Shown: one piece after another, positions 17,859 through 24,693 of the stretch
Layout of the letters: each line of letters starts with the position of its first letter
Numbering within the stretch: the stretch's first letter is position 1
Source: Crocinitomicaceae bacterium
Lineage (GTDB): Bacteria > Bacteroidota > Bacteroidia > Flavobacteriales_D > Crocinitomicaceae
Assembly: GCA_023957475.1 (NCBI GenBank)
Contig: JAMLHA010000009.1
Coordinates: forward strand, 62,001 to 126,000
Length of the DNA stretch: 64,000 nt
Direction of reading: 5' to 3'
Notes under the pieces: generated by a model
What the model was told of the DNA's origin: nothing
The model's input: the letters and a program-made list of their open reading frames with translations, nothing else
Databases searched by the model: none
Made by a program: the position numbers and the translations under genes

Positions 17859-18452
17859 ATGATTTTACCAATTGTAGCTTATGGTGATCCTGTTCTTAAA
17901 CGAGAAGCGGATGAAATAGATGAGAATTATCCAAATTTAAAGGCATTGATCGACAATATGTTTGAAACAATGTATGAAGCTTCTGGTGTTGGATTAGCAG
18001 CTCCTCAAATTGGACTTTCAATACGTTTGTTTATTGTCGATGGTTCTCCTTTTGCTGACGAAGAAGGAGAAGAACCAGATCCACGAGCAGTTGGAATAGA
18101 AGGATTTAAGAAAGTTTTTATCAATCCAATTATTGAGAAAGAGAAAGGAGAAGATTGGGGGTTTCACGAAGGATGTTTGTCTATCCCTAAAATTAGAGAA
18201 GAAGTTTTTAGAAAAGAAGAGATTACCATTTCCTATTACGATGAAAATTGGCAATTTCATGAAGAAACTTTTACGGGTTACAAAGCTCGTATTATTCAAC
18301 ACGAATACGATCACATCGAAGGGATTTTGTTTACCGATCACCTTTCTGTGTTAAAAAAGAAAATGTTGGCAAAGAAATTGCAGAACATTTCTAAAGGAGA
18401 AATTTCAGTGGATTATAAAATGAAATTCCCAGCAATTAAAAAAGGAAGATAA
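17859..18452 (+). CDS. def: Peptide deformylase
   Basis: A 197-residue enzyme that removes the formyl group from nascent protein N-termini. The three family motifs are present: GVGLAAPQIG near residue 43, EGCLSIP (metal Cys) near 105, and QHEYDHIEG (two metal His and catalytic Glu) near 146. The start ATG at 17859 gives the expected MILPIVAYGDPVL opening. An acidic insertion (DEEGEEPDPRAVG) after the second strand is common in Bacteroidota homologues. Its stop overlaps the ATG of the next lipoprotein gene by one base (TAATG). Confidence 0.96.
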   Translation: MILPIVAYGDPVLKREADEIDENYPNLKALIDNMFETMYEASGVGLAAPQIGLSIRLFIVDGSPFADEEGEEPDPRAVGIEGFKKVFINPIIEKEKGEDWGFHEGCLSIPKIREEVFRKEEITISYYDENWQFHEETFTGYKARIIQHEYDHIEGILFTDHLSVLKKKMLAKKLQNISKGEISVDYKMKFPAIKKGR

Positions 18453-19000
18453 TGAAACATTTGGTGGTTTTTTTGGGACTAAGTTTACTAGTTCTTTCAT
18501 GTGGAGGAAATAAAAACGAATTAGCATTCGACAAGCGAATAGAGGCGTATGAAGATTCTATTGAACAATGGGGCGGAGGATTAGGTTCGAAAGAAGAAAT
18601 CAATGGATTTGCAGAGCGTTATATTTCTCTTTTATTAGAAACGTACGAAGAAGAACCCAAAAACCCAAAAAACCCTCAATATTTGGATCGGGTGCACATG
18701 TGGTATGCTACAATTGGCAAACCAGTTGAATCCATTAAATGGGCTACTATTTTGCTTGATAAATATCCAAAATACGAAAACAGGGAGATGGTTTTGGAAA
18801 GTGTTGCTGCCATTTATGATGGTGATATTACTCCAAGAGACAGTAACAAAGTTCGTCAGTATTACTTACAACTATTAAAAGAATTTCCAACGATGGATAA
18901 GGAGAAGAAAGAGGGAATAGAGCAACGACTTAAATACAATCAGCTATCGTTTGAAGAGTACTTAATGAAGCAGATAAGTGAAGGAGAGATACAACCTTAA
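18452..19000 (+). CDS. Hypothetical lipoprotein, translationally coupled to def
   Basis: A 182-residue protein. MKHLVVFLGLSLLVLSCGG is a lipoprotein signal (LVLSC). The mature part looks all-helical with TPR-like pairing (FAERYISLLLETYEEEPK, then MWYATIGKPVESIKWATILL and YYLQLLKEFPTM), so a short TPR-type helical repeat is likely. The function is not known. The start overlaps the def stop by one base, so the two are almost certainly co-expressed. The downstream S4 gene converges with it, with only a few bases between. Confidence 0.72.
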   Translation: MKHLVVFLGLSLLVLSCGGNKNELAFDKRIEAYEDSIEQWGGGLGSKEEINGFAERYISLLLETYEEEPKNPKNPQYLDRVHMWYATIGKPVESIKWATILLDKYPKYENREMVLESVAAIYDGDITPRDSNKVRQYYLQLLKEFPTMDKEKKEGIEQRLKYNQLSFEEYLMKQISEGEIQP

Positions 19001-19005
19001 ATAAC

Positions 19006-19212
19006 TTAACTCAATTTTATTTTAACATCCTCAACTTCAATCACATCTCCAGGGATGAGTTTTGCACGTTTTCGCAATTCTACCTCACCATTTCTCAACA
19101 CAATACCTTCTTCAACGATAAATTTTGCGTGCCCACCAGTTTGTGCCACACCAACAGCCTTTAATAAACTGATTAATTCGATGTAATCTCCTTCAATTTT
19201 AAATGTTTCCAT
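19006..19212 (-). CDS. Small S4-domain RNA-binding protein
   Basis: A 68-residue protein made almost entirely of one S4 domain: LLKAVGVAQTGGHAKFIVEE then VLRNGEVELRKRAKLIPGD, the alpha-L fold that binds structured RNA. Small stand-alone S4 proteins of this type (YbcJ/YaaA-like) are thought to be ribosome-associated. It starts inside the 3' end of meaB (14-bp overlap, same strand) and is probably co-translated with it. Confidence 0.85.
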   Translation of the reverse strand: METFKIEGDYIELISLLKAVGVAQTGGHAKFIVEEGIVLRNGEVELRKRAKLIPGDVIEVEDVKIKLS

Positions 19213-20251
19213 TGGTTAGATTTTGAATGTATAATTGGTATAGCTTTTCAGCAGCAGTAAATGAGGTTTCTTCCTCACGAATGACTTTTTGGTCAAATTG
19301 AGCGAGTAACTCTTGCAATTTTTCATTGCCATAAAACCCACGAAGAATGTTCTCGTTCAATGTTTCACGCAACCAAAATTTATCTTGTTCCTTGCGATTG
19401 ACATTGAAATAACCATTCACTTTTGTATGATTTTCATAGGCAACAATTGCTTCCCAAATCAAATCCATATTGGTGTTGGAGTAGCTGGAACACGTTAATG
19501 CCTTTGGTTGCCATTTACTTTTCTTTGGAGGGAATAAATGCATGGCATTTTGGTATTCTCTTCGAGCCAAATTGGCTTTTTTGATGTTGTCGCCATCGGC
19601 CTTTGTAATCACTAAAGCATCAGCCATTTCCATAATTCCACGTTTGATGCCTTGCAATTCGTCTCCAGCTCCAGAAAGCATCAATAGCAAGAAAAAATCC
19701 ACCATGGAGTGAACCAACGTTTCCGACTGACCAACGCCTACTGTTTCAATCAAAATAACGTCAAATCCGGCTGCTTCACATAGAAAAATACTTTCTCGCG
19801 TTTTTCTGGCCACTCCACCCAGGGTTTCGCCAGCAGCAGAAGGTCGAATGAAAACATTTTTTAATTGCGACAATTGCTCCATCCTTGTTTTGTCGCCCAA
19901 AATACTCCCTCCAGATGTACTCGATGAAGGATCTATTGCTAAAATGGCTACTTTTTTGCCCTCGTTGACCAATAATTGACCAAAACTTTCAATAAATGTG
20001 CTTTTTCCAACGCCAGGTACACCAGTTATGCCAATTCGAATAGATTTTCCAGTAAAAGGCAAACATTTTTTGATGAGTTCTTCCGATTTCACTCTATCAG
20101 TATCAAGAGTGCTTTCAATCATGGTAATAGCACTACTCAGCAGAGTTATATCTTGCTTTTGAATACCTGCTAAAAGATGTTCAACTGTTAAATCAGCCTT
20201 TCTTTTTTTGCGTTTATTCAACCAATCGTTATGTAATTGCTGCTTATCCAT
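19199..20251 (-). CDS. meaB: Methylmalonyl-CoA mutase-associated GTPase (G3E chaperone)
   Basis: A 350-residue MeaB/ArgK-type GTPase that protects and reactivates B12-dependent methylmalonyl-CoA mutase. The P-loop is GVPGVGKSTF, switch regions are DPSSSTSGGSILGDKTRM and ETVGVGQSE, and the guanine-specificity loop is ITKADGD. I chose the ATG at 20251 (MDKQQL) rather than an in-frame ATG at 20281, because a -7 box at 20259-20266 lies between the two. The mutase genes are not in the window, but the matching epimerase is at 36623. Confidence 0.94.
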   Translation of the reverse strand: MDKQQLHNDWLNKRKKRKADLTVEHLLAGIQKQDITLLSSAITMIESTLDTDRVKSEELIKKCLPFTGKSIRIGITGVPGVGKSTFIESFGQLLVNEGKKVAILAIDPSSSTSGGSILGDKTRMEQLSQLKNVFIRPSAAGETLGGVARKTRESIFLCEAAGFDVILIETVGVGQSETLVHSMVDFFLLLMLSGAGDELQGIKRGIMEMADALVITKADGDNIKKANLARREYQNAMHLFPPKKSKWQPKALTCSSYSNTNMDLIWEAIVAYENHTKVNGYFNVNRKEQDKFWLRETLNENILRGFYGNEKLQELLAQFDQKVIREEETSFTAAEKLYQLYIQNLTNGNI

Positions 20252-20258
20252 TTCAAAA

Positions 20259-20266
20259 CAAAAATA
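20259..20266 (-). promoter_or_regulatory. -7 promoter box for meaB, a few bases before the ATG
   Basis: On the minus strand this reads TATTTTTG (TAnnTTTG), only 7 bp before the meaB ATG at 20251. With the usual spacing, transcription would start at or next to the start codon. Confidence 0.5.
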
Positions 20267-20281
20267 ATCGAAATATCTCAT

Positions 20282-20289
20282 TAAATTTG
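20282..20289 (+). promoter_or_regulatory. -7 promoter box for the phosphodiesterase gene, adjacent to its ATG
   Basis: TAAATTTG matches TAnnTTTG and ends 4 bp before the ATG at 20294, predicting a leaderless transcript. It is divergent from the meaB box; the two are separated by 15 bp. Confidence 0.5.
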
Positions 20290-20293
20290 CTTT

Positions 20294-20791
20294 ATGATAA
20301 AAATTGGTTTACTTTCTGATACACATGGTGATGTAGATGAGCGTATTTTTCATCATTTTAAAGACGTGGATGAAATATGGCATGCTGGCGATATTGGAAG
20401 TTTAGAGGTTATTGATAAACTTAATGCTTTTAAGCCATTAAGAGCGGTTTATGGCAATATCGACGATTATAAAATTCGCCTTGAAGCACCTTTGCACAAC
20501 CGATTTAAAATTGAAGAAGTAGAGGTGTTGATGACTCATATTGGCGGAAAACCAGGTAAATATGCCAAACCAGCTTATGATGAATTGCAAAAAGGAGCTC
20601 CAAAACTCTTTGTTTGTGGTCATTCACACATACTTTTAGTAAAATTTGATCCACATTACAACATGTTGTGGATGAATCCTGGTGCATGTGGAAACAAAGG
20701 TTTTCATCAAATTAAAACATTGTTGCGATTCGCTATAACAGATGATAGAATTCATGATTTGGAAATAATTGAATTAGAAAAAAGGCTGTAA
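20294..20791 (+). CDS. YfcE/MJ0936-family metallophosphodiesterase
   Basis: A 165-residue calcineurin-like phosphoesterase. Metal-binding motifs appear in order: LLSDTHGD (residues 6-13), HAGDIGS (35-41), YGNIDD, MTHIGGKPG, and CGHSHI near 113, giving the two-metal centre. Members hydrolyse phosphodiesters with broad specificity; the natural substrate is unknown. It is divergent from meaB. Confidence 0.92.
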   Translation: MIKIGLLSDTHGDVDERIFHHFKDVDEIWHAGDIGSLEVIDKLNAFKPLRAVYGNIDDYKIRLEAPLHNRFKIEEVEVLMTHIGGKPGKYAKPAYDELQKGAPKLFVCGHSHILLVKFDPHYNMLWMNPGACGNKGFHQIKTLLRFAITDDRIHDLEIIELEKRL

Positions 20792-20823
20792 GATATAATT
20801 TTTGTTGTTTCTTTGCGTTTGAA

Positions 20824-21861
20824 ATGGTGATGAAAAATATTTCTCTACTCATAGCACTGCTTATTGCAAGTGTTGCATTTTCACAAACGGGTGGACTAAA
20901 CTCGTATGCTTTATTGGGATTGACTTACAATGCCAGAAGTGCAGGTTTGGCTGGAAATTTTATCACTGCAAAGGATTATGACATTAATTTGGGTGTAGCA
21001 AATCCTTCTTTGCTCAATAGTCAAATGCATCAAGCAATTAGTGTTAGTCAAGCTATTTATGCTGGACGAATTAATTATGGTATGTTTAGTTATGGGCATC
21101 AAATTAAAGAAAAACACATGATTGCAGGTCATGTTCGCTATGTTGCCTATGGAAAAATGACTCGCACCGATAAAAACGGTGTTGAAATGGGGACTTTTAG
21201 TCCTTTTGAGTACATATTAGGCGTTGGATATGGCTATCAAATTAACCCCTTGTTTTCTGTTGGAGCCAATGTCAACATTATAGGCTCGCATTTAGAAGTA
21301 TATAATTCTTATGGCATGTCGGTTGACTTGTCGGCTACATTTTTAAATAAGTCAGAAACATTCTTAGCCACAGCATTGTTTAAAAACGTTGGTTTTCAAT
21401 TCAATAAATACGGAACAAAAAGAGCGCCATTGCCCGCAGATTTTCAACTTGGAGTTAGTTACCGTTTGAAACACGCACCTTTTCGCTTTTCTATTGTCTA
21501 TCATCACGTAAACAAATGGGATTTATCATACAATGATCCAACCGCTCAACCAACAGTCGATATGTTGACTGGCGATACTGTTCCTGTTAAAAAAGCGAAG
21601 TTTTTTGAGAAGTTAGGTCAACATTTTTCGTATCAAATAGAGATTTTGGCAACAAAAAACATTCATTTTAGAGCTGGATTTGACTACTATACACGTCAAG
21701 CAATGAAATTGGAAAGTAAACCAGGAATTGCAGGATTTACATTCGGTTTAGGTCTTCATTTTAGAAAAATTTCGTTTGACTATGGCTTTGCCTTTTATTC
21801 AAAAGCAGGGTTCAACAATATGATTACCCTTTCTTCCAATCTGGGAGCTTTTAGGAAGTAG
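20824..21861 (+). CDS. porQ: Type IX secretion outer-membrane protein PorQ-like
   Basis: A 345-residue protein with a signal peptide ending at ASVAFSQ and a beta-barrel-like remainder. The motif LNSYALLGLTYNARSAGLAG just after cleavage and NPSLLN near residue 60 match PorQ, an outer-membrane protein of the T9SS attachment complex. Strands alternate to the end, with aromatic residues at strand ends (YGYQI, FHFRKISFDYGFAFY). Either ATG (20824 or 20830) could be used. It converges with recX, with one base between. Confidence 0.82.
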   Translation: MVMKNISLLIALLIASVAFSQTGGLNSYALLGLTYNARSAGLAGNFITAKDYDINLGVANPSLLNSQMHQAISVSQAIYAGRINYGMFSYGHQIKEKHMIAGHVRYVAYGKMTRTDKNGVEMGTFSPFEYILGVGYGYQINPLFSVGANVNIIGSHLEVYNSYGMSVDLSATFLNKSETFLATALFKNVGFQFNKYGTKRAPLPADFQLGVSYRLKHAPFRFSIVYHHVNKWDLSYNDPTAQPTVDMLTGDTVPVKKAKFFEKLGQHFSYQIEILATKNIHFRAGFDYYTRQAMKLESKPGIAGFTFGLGLHFRKISFDYGFAFYSKAGFNNMITLSSNLGAFRK

Positions 21862-21862
21862 C

Positions 21863-22333
21863 TTACAAAGCATTCATTGCTTCATAAATCAAATCTTGTT
21901 CATAGCCCTTACTGGCAAGAAATCGCATGATTTTAGCTTTCTTTTTATAGCTATCCCTTTCGTTGTTTAGTTCGCTTGATTTTTTGACTGCTAATGATTG
22001 AAGTGTAGCAAAATAATCATCTCCATCAATTTGATTAATGGCTTTTTTGATACAGTAATCTGGAACAAACTTTGCTTTTAATTGTTGACGAATTTTTATT
22101 CGCCCCCATCTTTTGATTCTAAATTTACCAGAGACAAAGCTTTCTGCAAAACGCTCTTCGTCTAAAAATCGATTATTGATGAGGTGAGCAATTAATTGGT
22201 CTTTTTGTTCGCCAACAATTCCCCATTGATTTAATTTAGTTGAAACTTCGAAGTGGCAGCGATCTTGGTAGGCACAAAACGCTTCAATTTTTTGTTTTGC
22301 CTCTAAAAAAGAGAAATTACACTCCGACTTCAT
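21863..22333 (-). CDS. recX: RecX-family regulator of RecA
   Basis: A 156-residue protein with the three-helix RecX repeats: AKQKIEAFCAYQDRCHFEVSTKL near the start, then LNNRFLDEERFAESF-like and RWGRIKIRQQLKAK, and a KIMRFLASKGYEQDLIYEAM ending. RecX binds RecA filaments and limits recombination. The gene starts two bases after the RNase G stop, so it is in the same operon. Confidence 0.9.
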   Translation of the reverse strand: MKSECNFSFLEAKQKIEAFCAYQDRCHFEVSTKLNQWGIVGEQKDQLIAHLINNRFLDEERFAESFVSGKFRIKRWGRIKIRQQLKAKFVPDYCIKKAINQIDGDDYFATLQSLAVKKSSELNNERDSYKKKAKIMRFLASKGYEQDLIYEAMNAL

Positions 22334-22334
22334 G

Positions 22335-23882
22335 TCAAAGTGTAATTTCTTCGTTATTTTCGTTTACAAAAGAGTACTGCAATAAATGATTTGCAGTAGT
22401 TCTTCTAACTGGAATCCATTTTTTGTATTTAAACAACCATTTCATTTGACGGGAGAATAATCCGTTTTTGAAATAAGCCTCTAAATACGGGTGAACCAAT
22501 AATGCTACATGTTTTTCTTTTCTATCAAGAATCAAAAACTGAAGATTATTTTCAATTTCTTCTGCATATAAAATACTTGCTTGAATTTCGCCAGTACCAT
22601 TACATGTTGGACAAGTTTCTGAAGTTTTAATTTCAGTTTCTGGTCGCACACGTTGACGAGTTATTTCAACTACACCAAATTTGGAAGGAGGAATGATATT
22701 GTGTTTAGCTCTATCAGACTTCATCACCTCTTTCAAATGGTCATATAAAGCTTTGTTATTAGCTCTATCGTGCATATCGATAAAGTCAATACAAACAATA
22801 CCACCCATATCGCGCAATTGAAGTACACGAGCAATTTCTTCGGCAGCCTCCATGTTTGTAAGAAGAGCATTGTTTTCTTGCCCGTCGGCACCTTTTCTAT
22901 TTCCAGAGTTAACATCAATTACGTGCATTGCTTCAGTATGCTCAATAATTAAGTATCCACCACTGTTCAAAGGCACTTTTTTACCAAACAAGGTTTTAAT
23001 TTGCTTATTGATACCAAACTTTTCAAAAATATCCAGTTTACCATCGTATAGCTTTAATATTTTTTCACGCTCAGGAGCAATTCCACTGATATATTCTTTC
23101 AATTCATCATACGTTAGCTGATTATTGGTATGAATATTTGTAAAATCACCATTGAGCATATCGCGCAAGATAGAAGTGGTTTTACCCATTTCATCTAAAA
23201 CACGCATAGGAGGAGTAGCAGTTTTCAAACGCGTATGCATTGATTTCCACTTACTCAATAAATCTTTTAAATCTTGTTCAACTTGCTCGACTTTTTTGTT
23301 CTCAGCAACTGTACGGATAATGACACCAAAGTTCTTAGGTCGAATAGCATCTACTAAATTCTTCAATCGATCTCTTTCCTTACTGTCTCTTATTTTTTGT
23401 GAAATAGAGATTTTATCAGAAAAAGGAACAAGCACTAAATAACGTCCGGCTAAGGTTATTTCTGCACTAAGACGAGGTCCTTTGCTAGAAATAGGTTCTT
23501 TAGCAACTTGCACTAATATTGGAGAAGAAGCCGATACAATATCTTTAATTTTACCATCTTTAGGGATATCTTTTTCAAGTTTAAAATACTGCAAATCAGC
23601 AACATTTTGTTTTTTCTTAAGAGTATCCTTAGTAAATTTATTTAAAGATTCGAATTGAGGCCCTAAATCAAGGTAATGAAGAAAAGCGTCTTTTTCATAG
23701 CCTACATCAACAAATGCAGCATTAAGACTAGGAACTACTTTTCTTACCTTTCCAAGATAAATATCGCCAACTGCAAAGTCTAAATTTCTTTGCTCTTCGT
23801 GTAATTCAACCAGCTTTCCATCCCGTAACAGAGCTAGCCAAATGCCGTTTGAACGCACATCGACTATTAATTCTAAACTCAC
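22335..23882 (-). CDS. rng: Ribonuclease G/E family endoribonuclease
   Basis: A 515-residue RNase G-type enzyme without the long RNase E scaffold tail. An S1 domain is at the N-terminus (GDIYLGKVRKVVPSLNAAFV near 38-57), and the DNase I-like catalytic core holds DVNSGNRKG and CIDFIDM (metal-binding Asp). The zinc-link CPTCNGTGE is near residue 423. It cleaves single-stranded AU-rich RNA in rRNA maturation and mRNA decay. Upstream, on the same strand and separated by a hairpin, lies the bS22 gene, and HU beyond it. Confidence 0.95.
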   Translation of the reverse strand: MSLELIVDVRSNGIWLALLRDGKLVELHEEQRNLDFAVGDIYLGKVRKVVPSLNAAFVDVGYEKDAFLHYLDLGPQFESLNKFTKDTLKKKQNVADLQYFKLEKDIPKDGKIKDIVSASSPILVQVAKEPISSKGPRLSAEITLAGRYLVLVPFSDKISISQKIRDSKERDRLKNLVDAIRPKNFGVIIRTVAENKKVEQVEQDLKDLLSKWKSMHTRLKTATPPMRVLDEMGKTTSILRDMLNGDFTNIHTNNQLTYDELKEYISGIAPEREKILKLYDGKLDIFEKFGINKQIKTLFGKKVPLNSGGYLIIEHTEAMHVIDVNSGNRKGADGQENNALLTNMEAAEEIARVLQLRDMGGIVCIDFIDMHDRANNKALYDHLKEVMKSDRAKHNIIPPSKFGVVEITRQRVRPETEIKTSETCPTCNGTGEIQASILYAEEIENNLQFLILDRKEKHVALLVHPYLEAYFKNGLFSRQMKWLFKYKKWIPVRRTTANHLLQYSFVNENNEEITL

Positions 23883-23915
23883 GAAAGCTTAATTTTTTAT
23901 TAATAAAATAGAAAA

Positions 23916-23939
23916 ACTTAGCAAGTACACCCGCTAAGT
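23916..23939 (-). terminator. Terminator-like hairpin between bS22 and rng
   Basis: Stem ACTTAGC/GCTAAGT with a 10-nt loop; on the minus strand it is followed by TTTTTC. It lies 26 bp after the bS22 stop and would limit read-through into rng. Confidence 0.65.
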
Positions 23940-23964
23940 CTCCCTCATTAAATACCGTAGAAAA

Positions 23965-24057
23965 TTATTTATTTTTCTTATGACGATTTTTTCTCAATCT
24001 CTTTTTACGCTTGTGCGTAGCCATTTTGTGTCTCTTTCTTTTTTTACCGCTTGGCAT
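23965..24057 (-). CDS. Small Lys/Arg-rich ribosomal protein (bS22, AURKAIP1/COX24 domain type)
   Basis: A 30-residue ORF from the ATG at 24057 to the TAA at 23965: MPSGKKRKRHKMATHKRKKR followed by LRKNRHKKNK. More than half the residues are Lys or Arg. This matches the very short, strongly conserved Bacteroidota protein annotated as AURKAIP1/COX24-domain protein, a small-subunit ribosomal component. It is easily missed by gene callers. It has its own hairpin terminator just downstream and the HU gene upstream. Confidence 0.85.
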   Translation of the reverse strand: MPSGKKRKRHKMATHKRKKRLRKNRHKKNK

Positions 24058-24111
24058 AATCTTTATATTTTAATTATTAATTTCTTTTAATTGTGTGTTT
24101 TACTTAAAAAA

Positions 24112-24140
24112 ACACTCCCGCCTTTTTCAAACGAGAGTGC
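24112..24140 (-). terminator. Rho-independent terminator of the HU gene
   Basis: On the minus strand, GCACTCTCG pairs with CGGGAGTGT around an 11-nt loop and is followed by TTTTTTAA. It lies 64 bp past the HU stop. Confidence 0.8.
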
Positions 24141-24203
24141 AAATTTATAAAATAATGTTGAATATCAATACATATTATCAACAAAATAATTAAATGATAA
24201 AGA

Positions 24204-24494
24204 TTATTTTACTTTAACATTCTTTTTTACCTTCTCAACAAAAGTTTTTGATGGTTTAAATGAAGGAATATTGTGTGCTGGAATTACAATTGTAGTTTTC
24301 TTTGAAATATTTCTTCCTGTTTTTTCTGCTCTTTTCTTAACGATAAAGCTACCGAAACCACGTAAATATACATTCTCCCCCTTTGCCAAAGAATCTCTTA
24401 CTGACTCCATAAATGCTTCTACTGTTCTTAACACTTCAGCTCTATCCAACCCTGTTTCTTCTGCAATCGATGCAACTATATCTGCTTTAGTCAT
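24204..24494 (-). CDS. HU/IHF-family nucleoid protein
   Basis: A 96-residue DNA-bending protein. It has the helical dimer half (MTKADIVASIAEETGL), the beta-arm strand VYLRGFGSFIVKKRAEKTGR with the GFGSF signature, and PSFKPSKTF near the end. HU wraps and bends DNA non-specifically. The upstream promoter fits the Bacteroidota consensus well (24541-24573). The neighbours bS22 and RNase G are typical for this phylum. Confidence 0.95.
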   Translation of the reverse strand: MTKADIVASIAEETGLDRAEVLRTVEAFMESVRDSLAKGENVYLRGFGSFIVKKRAEKTGRNISKKTTIVIPAHNIPSFKPSKTFVEKVKKNVKVK

Positions 24495-24540
24495 TTTTAT
24501 AAAATTTTAATTAAACATTCAATAATTTGATTTCCAGCCA

Positions 24541-24573
24541 CAAAGATATATTAGATATTTATCCTAATAACAA
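24541..24573 (-). promoter_or_regulatory. HU promoter: -33 TTG and -7 TATCTTTG
   Basis: Read on the minus strand: TTG at 24573-24571, a 22-bp spacer, then TATCTTTG at 24548-24541, matching the Bacteroidota TTG...TAnnTTTG arrangement. The leader to the ATG at 24494 is about 40 bp. Confidence 0.7.
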
Positions 24574-24693
24574 CAAGATGCAATTTTTTTTAACAAATTA
24601 GCTAAGTAGCTATTTTTATTCTACTAATTTGATAAATGCATAGACTAATGTATGGATACTGTTTACTAATTAACCCTTTTCATAGACGAAAAA

